Below the pieces are notes generated by a model that saw only the letters and a list, made by a program, of their open reading frames with translations, was not told the DNA's origin and ran no database searches. Positions 1 to 8,142 of a stretch of DNA of 64,000 nucleotides are shown here, in pieces. The position numbers and the translations under genes were made by a program. Position 1 is the first letter of the stretch, and the number at the start of each line of letters is the position of its first letter. Source of the stretch: Ruminococcaceae bacterium UBA2857 (lineage in GTDB: Bacteria > Bacillota > Clostridia > Oscillospirales > Acutalibacteraceae); the NCBI GenBank assembly GCA_002350705.1, contig DEFH01000057.1:33650-97649 (forward strand), read 5' to 3'.

Positions 1-1486
1 GATTTTTGATGCAGAATATATAATAGGATGTCATGGTAACAACATAGAAGACCACTATGGACAGATGTTTGATTCTTTCCTCACGCACAGTCTCTGCAAA
101 CAAGACATAGACCATATACACAAACCCTGTCACTCCCAATATCAGCGTCAGATAAAAACGTATATAAAATACTGTCGCAAGCGGTGACGCATAACGAAGC
201 ATGTGCATATCAACCGTAGATTTTATCAGTGCAATTACCGGATTATAGTCCTCAAACAATGCACGGCTGTCAAATACAGTCCCTCCATAATTCACCGTGA
301 TAGGATATTGAAAATTCTGCCATCCGAAATCGAACAGCCTTTGCCACACAGGAATACTTTCCATATACTCGCTGTAATTGCCTGCCGGAACATATCCAAA
401 AGGAACGCCGAACAGCAACAAATTTTTTACCGGAAACCATAATGCCAGTGGTACACATATTCCCAAAAAAACAGCAAACTGCATACTGTATTTTTTCCAA
501 TTCTTACGCTCCGCAAAAAAAACATAGAAGAATATCAAGGCGATTGGCGGTGCGGCAAGTACTACCGAAAGTTTGGTCATCATTCCCAAGCCTATACACA
601 AAGCTGTCTTGATGATATTCGCAAAGGATTTTTCTTCATACCACTGCAGCACACAATAAATTGCTCCTGTTTCCAGAGCTATTGACAGCATATCATTATT
701 CAGCACGTCTGACAGCATCACTAATGGTACCGCAAAAGCAGTTACTGCCAAAGATGCTGTCAGGGCATACCCTTTCAAGTGAAAACAACGGAATATTTTG
801 TCTGCCGTTATCAGTGTACAGATACCGCTATACAACGATATGACCTGTGCTGATTCCAATGCCTGTTCATACGATACACCCAAAAAAGTCGTCAGACGCA
901 CCACTGCTGCTGCAATCCAGTAATAAAGCGGAGGATGATACATTTGTGTCACCGTTCGGGGATCGAATTCCGGCAGTACAAACCAATGCTCATAAAGATA
1001 TTCTATATACGCAAGATGACCTGTCCCGCCATGCAGATAACCTGCATCTATCTGACGGGAGGTACACGTTGTATACAGAACATACGACACATACAGCAAA
1101 AATGAAAAACTAATGACAATTAATCTCAGATGTTCCGGAGCCATCATATCCTTTTTGTATTTCAGATACATCCCAAGCAGACAGATAATTCCTGCTAAAA
1201 GAAAAAATCCTCCCTTAAACTCCAGCATAAAAAACAAAATCGCTGCCGCAAATGTAACCAACAGAGAAAAAACAAATCGGACATACTGCGGCTTTTTCAC
1301 TGCCATGAATTTTCGGAAAAGCCGCACCGCTGCCAAAAATGCAGTCACTGCAACAGCTGTACCTGAAAACAAACTCTGATCACACAATGAAAACGCCCAC
1401 ACCCCTATACAAATCACCAGTGCCAGCATATAGGGGTGTTGTTCCGCAACATATTTTTTTTCGTATAAAAATTTTGTATCTATCAT
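1..1486 (-). CDS. GT39-like polytopic membrane glycosyltransferase, 3' end beyond window
   Basis: The frame is open from an ATG at 1486 to the left edge (495 codons, no stop), so the C-terminus is missing. The protein is very hydrophobic, with many predicted membrane spans. Around residues 165-195 it has the luminal-loop signature of GT39/ArnT/PMT-like enzymes, including QMYHPPLYYW and, further on, MTKLSVV. Such enzymes transfer a sugar from a polyprenyl-phosphate donor outside the membrane; the acceptor cannot be inferred. The start overlaps the valS stop (ATGA), implying translational coupling and cotranscription with valS. Reading frame is certain; the family call is from motif layout only. 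Confidence 0.75.
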   Translation of the reverse strand, partial: MIDTKFLYEKKYVAEQHPYMLALVICIGVWAFSLCDQSLFSGTAVAVTAFLAAVRLFRKFMAVKKPQYVRFVFSLLVTFAAAILFFMLEFKGGFFLLAGIICLLGMYLKYKKDMMAPEHLRLIVISFSFLLYVSYVLYTTCTSRQIDAGYLHGGTGHLAYIEYLYEHWFVLPEFDPRTVTQMYHPPLYYWIAAAVVRLTTFLGVSYEQALESAQVISLYSGICTLITADKIFRCFHLKGYALTASLAVTAFAVPLVMLSDVLNNDMLSIALETGAIYCVLQWYEEKSFANIIKTALCIGLGMMTKLSVVLAAPPIALIFFYVFFAERKNWKKYSMQFAVFLGICVPLALWFPVKNLLLFGVPFGYVPAGNYSEYMESIPVWQRLFDFGWQNFQYPITVNYGGTVFDSRALFEDYNPVIALIKSTVDMHMLRYASPLATVFYIRFYLTLILGVTGFVYMVYVLFAETVREERIKHLSIVVFYVVTMTSYYIFCIKN

Positions 1487-4101
1487 TTCAGTGCCGCAAT
1501 CGCTGCCTCTATCATCGCTATCTTTTCAGTAAATTTGGCTGCATTGGCTCTTACCTCTGCCACCACTTTTTCCGGAGCTTTTGCCATAAAGCCCTGATTA
1601 TTCAGCTTTTTCTCCTGGAATGTAAGATCTTTACGGGCTGTATCCAATTCTTTCTCAAGACGCTTGAGCTCCGCTTCCCTGTCAACCAATTCATCCATCG
1701 GAATATACAGTTTCGCATCCGCTGTAACAACCGTTACTGCTCCCTCAATTGCAAAGCTTTCCGCAACATGAACTTCACTTGCTCCGGCAAGACGAATAAA
1801 GAATTTGCTTCCGTTTTCAAATGTCTCCGTATCTCCTGCCGCAATATAGATATTGGCCTTTTTAGAAGGCGGAACATTCATTTCCGCACGACGGTTACGC
1901 ACTGCTTTGATAGCATCCATTATCATGCTCATCTGTTTGGCAGCTTCCGGATAATGATTGGCTTCACTATATTCGGGATATTTCTGTAGCATAATCGTTT
2001 CACCGTCATGCGGTAGTGATTGCCATATTTCTTCTGTAATAAACGGCATAAACGGATGCAGGAGCTTCAAGGTCTCTGTCATTACCCACAGAAGCACCTG
2101 ACGGGCATTCCGAGCCGACTTGCCTTCCGACTGCAATCTTGCTTTTGTCAGTTCTATGTACCAGTCACACAGGCAGTCCCAGATAAAGTCATACAGTTTC
2201 TGTACAGCGATTCCCAATTCAAACTTTTCAAGATTATCCGTTACTTCTTTAATCACTGTATTCAGCGTGGATACAATCCATTTATCCTCAGCTGTCAGTT
2301 CTCCGGGAAGTTCATTCTTCACTTCATGGTCATCAATATTCATGTGAATGAATCGTGCCGCATTCCACAGCTTATTCGCAAAGTTACGGCTTGCTGTCAT
2401 TTTTTCCTCAGAATAACGCATATCGTTGCCCGGAGCATTGCCTGTTACCAATGTCAGACGCAGGGCGTCTGCACCAAACTGATTAATGACTTCCAGCGGA
2501 TCAATTCCGTTTCCGAGAGATTTACTCATCTTTCTGCCAAGAGAATCTCTTACAAGACCATGAATCAGTACCGTATCGAACGGTGCTTTTCCTGTATGCT
2601 CTATGCCGCTGAACATCATTCGCATTACCCAAAAAGGAATAATATCATAACCTGTTACCAACACGCTTGTCGGATAGAAATATTCCATTTCAGGCGTATT
2701 ATCGGGCCAGCCCAATGTTGAAAACGGCCAAAGTGCCGAACTGAACCATGTATCCAGTGTGTCGGGATCCTGCCGCATTTTTTTGCCGCACTTCGGACAA
2801 ACTGCTTCGTTTTCCTTTGTAACCACTGTTTCACCGCAGTCATCACAATAAAATGCGGGTATCTGATGTCCCCACCAAAGCTGTCGGGAAATACACCAGT
2901 CACGGATATTTTCCAGCCAGTGAAAATAAGTTTTTTCAAAATGAGACGGTACAAACTGTGTTTCACCGTTTTTGACGGCATCAATCGCAGGCTGTGCCAA
3001 CGGTTTCATTTTAACAAACCACTGCTTTGACACTCTCGGCTCTACTGTCGTTGCACATCTGTAGCAGGTACCTACATTATGAGAATAATCCTCAATTTTT
3101 ACCAGTGCTCCCTCTGCTTCCAGGTCTTTTACAATCGCTTTTCTTGCCTCATACCTGTCCATGCCGGCATACTGCGGATAGTCATCTGTAATTTTCGCAT
3201 CATCTGTCATGACGTTGATAACGGGCAGATTGTGTCTCAAACCAACTTCAAAGTCATTCGGATCATGAGCAGGGGTGATTTTTACTACACCCGTTCCGAA
3301 ATCCATTTCAACATACTCATCCGCAACAATCGGAATTTCTCTGTGCACAATTGGCAAAATCAGTGTCTTGCCGACCATATCTTTATATCTTTCATCATTC
3401 GGATTTACGGCAACCGCTGTATCACCCAGCAGTGTTTCCGGACGTGTAGTGGCAAGATTAATATAGCCCGTGCCGTCTTTCAGCGGATAACGCAGATGCC
3501 AGAAATGTCCTGCCTGTTCTTCATACTCTACTTCCGCATCGGAAATGGATGTCAGACATTTCGGACACCAGTTGATGATTCTCTCGCCACGATAAATCAA
3601 GCCTTTATCATACAGGCGAACAAATACATTCTTCACTGCCTTATTACAGCCTTCATCCATCGTAAAGCGTTCTCTTTCCCAGTCTGCGGAAGAACCGATT
3701 TTACGGAGCTGTTTGACAATTCGTCCGCCATACTCAGCTTTCCATGCCCATGCACGTTTCAAAAAGCCGTCTCTGCCAATATCTTCTTTGGAAATTCCTT
3801 CTTTCCGCATTGCCTCGACAATTTTCGCCTCTGTCGCAATAGAAGCATGGTCTGTACCCGGAAGCCATAATGCCGAATAGCCCTGCATTCTTTTGAAGCG
3901 AATCAGAATATCCTGCAATGTATTGTCCAGTGCGTGTCCCATGTGGAGCTGTCCCGTGATATTCGGGGGCGGCATCATGATCGTATAAGGTTTCTTGTTT
4001 TTATCAATTTCGGCATGAAAACAGCCGCTGTTTTCCCAGAACTTGTAGATTCTGTCTTCAAATTCACCGGGATTATAAGCCTTTGCAAGCTCTTTAGCCA
4101 T
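1483..4101 (-). CDS. valS: valyl-tRNA synthetase
   Basis: Charges tRNA-Val with valine in the cytosol. Class I motifs are present: PPPNITGQLHMGHALDN (HIGH box as HMGH) near the N-terminus and RKMSKSLGNG (KMSKS) in the middle. A zinc-type CDDCGETVV...CPKCG segment and a C-terminal coiled coil (DREAELKRLEKELDTARK) are also visible. The ATG at 4101 is chosen because GGGAGG lies 7 bases upstream; a longer frame to 4170 has no ribosome site and overlaps the promoter -35. The length of 872 residues is normal. There is no room for a T-box leader between promoter and start. The downstream glycosyltransferase gene overlaps by 4 bases. Confidence 0.97.
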   Translation of the reverse strand: MAKELAKAYNPGEFEDRIYKFWENSGCFHAEIDKNKKPYTIMMPPPNITGQLHMGHALDNTLQDILIRFKRMQGYSALWLPGTDHASIATEAKIVEAMRKEGISKEDIGRDGFLKRAWAWKAEYGGRIVKQLRKIGSSADWERERFTMDEGCNKAVKNVFVRLYDKGLIYRGERIINWCPKCLTSISDAEVEYEEQAGHFWHLRYPLKDGTGYINLATTRPETLLGDTAVAVNPNDERYKDMVGKTLILPIVHREIPIVADEYVEMDFGTGVVKITPAHDPNDFEVGLRHNLPVINVMTDDAKITDDYPQYAGMDRYEARKAIVKDLEAEGALVKIEDYSHNVGTCYRCATTVEPRVSKQWFVKMKPLAQPAIDAVKNGETQFVPSHFEKTYFHWLENIRDWCISRQLWWGHQIPAFYCDDCGETVVTKENEAVCPKCGKKMRQDPDTLDTWFSSALWPFSTLGWPDNTPEMEYFYPTSVLVTGYDIIPFWVMRMMFSGIEHTGKAPFDTVLIHGLVRDSLGRKMSKSLGNGIDPLEVINQFGADALRLTLVTGNAPGNDMRYSEEKMTASRNFANKLWNAARFIHMNIDDHEVKNELPGELTAEDKWIVSTLNTVIKEVTDNLEKFELGIAVQKLYDFIWDCLCDWYIELTKARLQSEGKSARNARQVLLWVMTETLKLLHPFMPFITEEIWQSLPHDGETIMLQKYPEYSEANHYPEAAKQMSMIMDAIKAVRNRRAEMNVPPSKKANIYIAAGDTETFENGSKFFIRLAGASEVHVAESFAIEGAVTVVTADAKLYIPMDELVDREAELKRLEKELDTARKDLTFQEKKLNNQGFMAKAPEKVVAEVRANAAKFTEKIAMIEAAIAALK

Positions 4102-4141
4102 AGAAAAATCCTCCCAATTCAATAATTGTCTACAGGGTTCT

Positions 4142-4170
4142 ATTATCCCACTAAAAACGAATTTTGTCAA
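4142..4170 (-). promoter_or_regulatory. sigma-A promoter of valS
   Basis: On the minus strand TTGACA (4165-4170), a 17-bp spacer and GATAAT (4142-4147), preceded by TGG as an extended -10. It lies about 40 bp upstream of the valS ATG. Confidence 0.8.
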
Positions 4171-4192
4171 CTTCCAATCTGATTTTTTGCTT

Positions 4193-4239
4193 AAAAAAGA
4201 AAAATCCCGAAACGCCGTTCAAACAGAATTTCGGGATTT
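4193..4239 (-). terminator. intrinsic terminator after the DtxR-family gene
   Basis: Perfect 11-bp stem (4202-4212 with 4229-4239, core AAATCCCGAAA) and a 16-base loop. On the minus strand it is followed by a T-rich tract. It separates the regulator gene from valS. Confidence 0.85.
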
Positions 4240-4247
4240 GTGACATT

Positions 4248-4634
4248 TCAATCGTTTTCCATTTTTCTGATGTGGTCGCACAGAGCCTGGAACGTTTCCG
4301 GACTTAAATCATGCTCGATCAAACACGCATCTTTCTGGGCAATCTCTGCATTCACTCCCAAACTTACAAAAAAATGCGTCAGCATTTTATGACGTTCATA
4401 AGTCCTGCTTGCAATCGCCATGCCTGTTTCTGTCAGTGTAATCAGATTATCCTCGTCCATTGTGATATAACCACGCTCTTTCAGCCGTTTGGTGGTATAG
4501 GTGACACTCGGCTTTGTCACTCCCAGAAAATAGGCTACATCTATCGAACGTACCGTTCCTCTGCGTTCCTTGACAATCAGCATTGCTTCCAGATAATCTT
4601 CCATTGTTTTTTCTGTGTTTTTTTCCTGGTTCAT
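4248..4634 (-). CDS. DtxR/MntR-family metal-dependent transcriptional regulator
   Basis: A 128-residue metalloregulator with an N-terminal winged helix (about 8-70) and a dimerisation/metal-binding half. Candidate ligands by alignment to remembered family members are D13, E16, H82, C104, E107 and H108. MntR has Glu where C104 sits, while DtxR/IdeR has Cys, so the site looks mixed and the sensed metal (Mn or Fe) is uncertain. It lacks the SH3-like third domain of DtxR. GGAGG precedes the ATG at 4634. It has its own promoter and terminator and no transporter gene beside it. Likely represses metal uptake elsewhere (inference). Confidence 0.88.
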   Translation of the reverse strand: MNQEKNTEKTMEDYLEAMLIVKERRGTVRSIDVAYFLGVTKPSVTYTTKRLKERGYITMDEDNLITLTETGMAIASRTYERHKMLTHFFVSLGVNAEIAQKDACLIEHDLSPETFQALCDHIRKMEND

Positions 4635-4670
4635 AAATAAATACTTTCCTCCAAATGAATATTTATTTTT

Positions 4671-4699
4671 ATATTAACATACACTGCTTCAAAAATCAA
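4671..4699 (-). promoter_or_regulatory. sigma-A promoter of the DtxR-family gene
   Basis: Minus strand TTGATT (4694-4699), 17-bp spacer, TAATAT (4671-4676). Confidence 0.75.
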
Positions 4700-4710
4700 G
4701 CTATTTGTTT

Positions 4711-4760
4711 CACCAAAAAACGGAACAGTTTGCCCCTGAAAAGACATTCTGTTCCGTTTT
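4711..4760 (-). terminator. intrinsic terminator after pflA
   Basis: Twelve-base arms (4717-4728 and 4749-4760, core AAAACGGAACAG) pair perfectly. On the minus strand they are followed by a run of T. It closes the pflB-pflA operon. Confidence 0.85.
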
Positions 4761-4770
4761 GTTTTCCCTG

Positions 4771-5511
4771 TTATTTTCCGTGAAGCAAACAATTTTCCGC
4801 CTGCTTTATCTGCTCCGCTGTTGGAACCGGTACACCCTCCAACGGATACGAAAGTCCTGCATTTTTCCACTTCTTCACACCAAAGGTATGATATGGCAGA
4901 ATTTCTGTTTTCTCCACTGTCTTTAAGCCTGCTATAAAATCATGCATTGCTTGCAGTGACTCTGCACTATCCGTCAAATCCGGCACAAGCACGTGCCGGA
5001 TCCACATTTTTTTATAATTATCCGAAAGCCACCGAGCCATCTTTAGAATATTTTCATTGTCAAAACCTGTCAGAGTTCTGTGTCTGGCAGAATCCCACTC
5101 TTTTAAATCCAGTATCACTAAATCTGTCACCTGCATGAGTGCCTTGAACTTTTTCAGATAGTCCGGTTCCGTTGTGAATGGCTGGCCTGCGGTATCAAGA
5201 GCTGTATGAATTCCATTTTGTTTGGCAATGGCAAAAAACTCCGTAACAAACTCCATCTGCAAAAGCGGTTCGCCTCCGCTCACTGTAATTCCGCCATGAT
5301 TACGCCAATACGTTTTATAACGCTTTACATGGTCATACAGCTTTTCGGCTGTCCATTCTTCACCGCCTGTCAATGCCCATGTTTCAGGGTTATGACAGAA
5401 CTTGCAACGCATTTTACAGCCCTGCAAAAATACGACAAATCTCACACCCGGTCCGTCTACCAATCCAAAAGTCTCCAGTGCATTGACATAACCTACTGTC
5501 TGTTTTGCCAT
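4771..5511 (-). CDS. pflA: pyruvate formate-lyase-activating enzyme (radical SAM)
   Basis: Glycyl-radical activase: uses S-adenosylmethionine and a [4Fe-4S] cluster to abstract a hydrogen from the radical glycine of PflB. The cluster motif CKMRCKFCHNPETW (CxxxCxxC) is near residue 30, followed by the GGEPLLQ motif. The length of about 246 residues is typical. The ATG at 5511 lies 4 bases after the pflB stop; an in-frame ATG at 5529 inside pflB is possible but lacks a ribosome site. Cotranscribed with pflB and ended by a strong terminator. Oxygen-sensitive chemistry implies anaerobic life. Confidence 0.95.
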   Translation of the reverse strand: MAKQTVGYVNALETFGLVDGPGVRFVVFLQGCKMRCKFCHNPETWALTGGEEWTAEKLYDHVKRYKTYWRNHGGITVSGGEPLLQMEFVTEFFAIAKQNGIHTALDTAGQPFTTEPDYLKKFKALMQVTDLVILDLKEWDSARHRTLTGFDNENILKMARWLSDNYKKMWIRHVLVPDLTDSAESLQAMHDFIAGLKTVEKTEILPYHTFGVKKWKNAGLSYPLEGVPVPTAEQIKQAENCLLHGK

Positions 5512-5515
5512 TACA

Positions 5516-7777
5516 TCACATTCTTTCATGACAAGTACGGGAAATCACATCCATCTGCTGTTCCCTTGTCAGGTCAATGAACTTGACTGCATAGCCTGAT
5601 ACTCGTATTGTGAAATTAGCATACTCTTCTTTCTCGGGATGCTCCATTGCATCAATCAGCTTATCTGTACCGAATACATTTACATTCAGATGATGTGCTC
5701 CCTGGTCAAAATAACCATCCATTACCTGTACTAAATTATTGATTCTCTCCTGTTCCTCGTGACCAAGTGCATCGGGATGAATCGTCTGGGTATTGGAAAT
5801 ACCATCCAGTGCCCAGTGATACGGCAACTTTGCTACCGAATTCAACGATGCAAGCAAACCGTTTTTCTCTGCACCGTAACTGGGATTTGCTCCCGGTGAA
5901 AGCGGTGCTCCTGCTCGTCTGCCGTCCGGCATATTGGACGTTGCCTTTCCATATACCACATTTGATGTAATTGTCAGGATAGATGTTGTCGGTTCGGAAT
6001 TTCTGTAAGTGTGATGTTTCTTGATTTTCTCAAGGAACGTTTTTAACAGCCACAATGCTATATCATCCGCACGGTCATCATCATTGCCGTAACGGGGGAA
6101 ATCTCCTGTCGTGGAGAAATCCACTGTAATGCCTGCATCATCTCTGATCGGTTTGACTGTCGCATATTTTATGGCACTCAGTGAATCCACTACATGAGAG
6201 AACCCTGCAATACCCGTTGCAAAAGTACGCCTGACATTGGTATCTATCAAAGCCATTTCTGCGGCTTCATAATAATATTTATCATGCATATACTGAATCA
6301 GATTCAGTGTGTTCACATACAGTCCTGCCAACCAGTCCATCATGACCTCATATTTCTGAATCACTTCATGATAATCCAGAATTTCACTCTTGATCGCTCC
6401 GAAAGACGGTGCTACCTGTTCCCGTGTTTTGGCATCTACGCCGCCGTTGATTGCATACAGCAGGCATTTTGCCAGATTGGCTCTTGCTCCGAAAAACTGC
6501 ATTTCTTTACCCGTCTGTGTAGCGGACACACAGCAGCATATGGAATAATCATCACCCCATACCGGTTTCATGACATCATCATTTTCATACTGTACAGAAC
6601 TGGTATTAATGGAAATTTTCGCTGCATATTTCTTGAAGTTTTCGGGAAGAGCCGATGAATACAATACCGTCAGGTTCGGTTCGGGAGACGGGCCCATATT
6701 TTCCAGTGTGTGAAGGAAACGGAAATCATTTTTTGTTACCATTGATCTGCCGTCTACGCCAATACCTGCCACTTCCAGCGTTGCCCATACAGGATCGCCC
6801 GAAAAAAGCTCATTATATGACGGAATTCTCGCAAACTTCACCATTCTGCATTTCATTACAAAGTGGTCAATCAATTCCTGTGCCTCTTTTTCTGTGATAA
6901 CTCCGTTATCGAGGTCTCTCTGGATATAAATATCCAAAAATGTAGACACTCTGCCGACACTCATTGCCGCACCGTTCTGTGTCTTGATGGCCGCAAGATA
7001 ACCGAAATACAGCCATTGTACCGCTTCTCTCGCATTCATCGCAGGCTGTGAAATATCGTAGCCATAGATTTTTGCCATTTCTTTCATGCCGTTCAAAGCT
7101 CTGATTTGTTTGGCAATTTCCTCTCTCAGACGAATGACATCATCTGTCATTGTGCCGTCACCGCAGTTGGCAAAATCCTGCTTTTTCTCCTCTATCAGAT
7201 AGTCAATGCCGTACAGTGCCACACGTCTGTAATCTCCCACAATTCTGCCTCGTCCATAGGTATCCGGCAGACCGGTAATGATTTTATTATGCCTGACTTT
7301 TTTCATTTCGGGGGTATAGGCATCAAACACTCCCTGATTATGTGTTGTCACATATTCAGTAAATATCTTGTGAATTTCGGGATCGGGAGTATAGCCGTTT
7401 GACAAGCACGCCTGTTCTGCCATTTTAATGCCGCCGAACGGCATAAACGCTCTTTTCAACGGCAAATCTGTCTGCAAACCAACAATTTTTTCCAATTCAG
7501 GAGCATCTTCGATAATATATCCCGCACCGTAAGCAGTCAGACCGGAAACAATTTTCGTTTCCATGTCCAGTATACCGCCCTTGGCTCTTTCTGCCTTCTG
7601 GTATCTCTGCACCATATCCCAAAGCTTATTGGTAGCCTCTGTTGCATCTTCCAGAAAAGACTCGTCTCCGTCATACGGGCGATAATTTTTCTGTATAAAA
7701 TCTCTCACGTTTACTTCTTTTTTCCAGATTCGTCCCTCAAAGCCATTCCATGCCTGTTTATTTTCCATATTCATCAT
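5516..7777 (-). CDS. pflB: formate C-acetyltransferase (pyruvate formate-lyase)
   Basis: Converts pyruvate and CoA to acetyl-CoA and formate in mixed-acid fermentation. The catalytic cysteine pair is in [15 protein letters not shown], and the glycyl-radical loop RVSGYAVKF is about 25 residues from the C-terminus. Length (about 753 aa) matches the family. Several Met codons lie at the start; the ATG at 7777 is chosen because AGAGGGG lies about 11 bases upstream, though 7774 or 7768 are possible. A consensus promoter lies 40 bp upstream. Operon with pflA. Expression may also respond to an 18-bp palindrome further upstream (inference). Confidence 0.97.
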   Translation of the reverse strand: MMNMENKQAWNGFEGRIWKKEVNVRDFIQKNYRPYDGDESFLEDATEATNKLWDMVQRYQKAERAKGGILDMETKIVSGLTAYGAGYIIEDAPELEKIVGLQTDLPLKRAFMPFGGIKMAEQACLSNGYTPDPEIHKIFTEYVTTHNQGVFDAYTPEMKKVRHNKIITGLPDTYGRGRIVGDYRRVALYGIDYLIEEKKQDFANCGDGTMTDDVIRLREEIAKQIRALNGMKEMAKIYGYDISQPAMNAREAVQWLYFGYLAAIKTQNGAAMSVGRVSTFLDIYIQRDLDNGVITEKEAQELIDHFVMKCRMVKFARIPSYNELFSGDPVWATLEVAGIGVDGRSMVTKNDFRFLHTLENMGPSPEPNLTVLYSSALPENFKKYAAKISINTSSVQYENDDVMKPVWGDDYSICCCVSATQTGKEMQFFGARANLAKCLLYAINGGVDAKTREQVAPSFGAIKSEILDYHEVIQKYEVMMDWLAGLYVNTLNLIQYMHDKYYYEAAEMALIDTNVRRTFATGIAGFSHVVDSLSAIKYATVKPIRDDAGITVDFSTTGDFPRYGNDDDRADDIALWLLKTFLEKIKKHHTYRNSEPTTSILTITSNVVYGKATSNMPDGRRAGAPLSPGANPSYGAEKNGLLASLNSVAKLPYHWALDGISNTQTIHPDALGHEEQERINNLVQVMDGYFDQGAHHLNVNVFGTDKLIDAMEHPEKEEYANFTIRVSGYAVKFIDLTREQQMDVISRTCHERM

Positions 7778-7816
7778 AATGATACAAACCCCTCTCATGA
7801 ATCTGTTTATAGATTA

Positions 7817-7845
7817 AATATATAGCCCTCAGAGAAATTTGTCAA
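7817..7845 (-). promoter_or_regulatory. sigma-A promoter of pflB-pflA
   Basis: Minus strand perfect TTGACA (7840-7845), 17-bp spacer, TATATT (7817-7822). Confidence 0.85.
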
Positions 7846-8067
7846 CCGTTTCACAGGGATTCTCAAAGAATCGTTCTAATTAACAAAAAATAGTAATAAT
7901 TCTCATTTCATATAGACAATTTAACAACGCATTTTCTCCCAAAAACACAATATATTGTGTTCAAACAAACTTCAACTACTTTCTATGGTATACAGAAAGT
8001 CGCATCATTTGAATCATTATCTTTTCTTAAAAATCATTCTTTTATCATAAATAATAGAAGGAATGAT
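7846..8067. other. AT-rich divergent regulatory region between pflB and the helicase gene
   Basis: Together with the two flanking promoters this fills the 365-base gap between divergent genes. I see no convincing small gene. It holds three dyads: GATTCT-N3-AGAATC (7858-7872), the perfect 18-bp palindrome at 7944-7961, and AAATCATTC (8031-8039) with GAATGATTT (8061-8069), the last touching the helicase -35 box. The helicase frame can be extended upstream to 7957, but that stretch is AT-rich, crosses the promoter and is not taken as coding. Confidence 0.5.
7944..7961. promoter_or_regulatory. 18-bp perfect palindrome, operator candidate
   Basis: AACACAATATATTGTGTT is self-complementary over all 18 bp. 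It lies about 100 bp upstream of the pflB -35 and 106 bp upstream of the helicase -35. It does not match the Rex or CRP/FNR consensus as I know them. A dimeric repressor or activator site is plausible; the regulator is unknown. Confidence 0.4.
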
Positions 8068-8096
8068 TTGACATTTTTATCATTATCTGATAAAAT
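8068..8096 (+). promoter_or_regulatory. sigma-A promoter of the DEAD-box helicase gene
   Basis: TTGACA (8068-8073), 17-bp spacer, TAAAAT (8091-8096), 46 bp before the chosen ATG. Confidence 0.8.
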
Positions 8097-8142
8097 TATA
8101 AGGTTATATAAAAAGGATTTTTTTGAAAGAAAGAGGCAAAAA

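Noticed and set aside
3079..3870. 263-codon open frame on the plus strand
   Set aside because: It is antisense to valS, lacks a ribosome site and is full of Cys, His and Arg as expected for a shadow frame of a G/A-ending gene.
4102..4200. T-box leader before valS
   Set aside because: Only about 40 bases lie between the -10 box and the start codon, far too short for a T-box.
7957..8142. N-terminal extension of the helicase frame
   Set aside because: It crosses a consensus promoter and is AT-rich; the ATG at 8143 has the ribosome site and begins the conserved Q-motif region.
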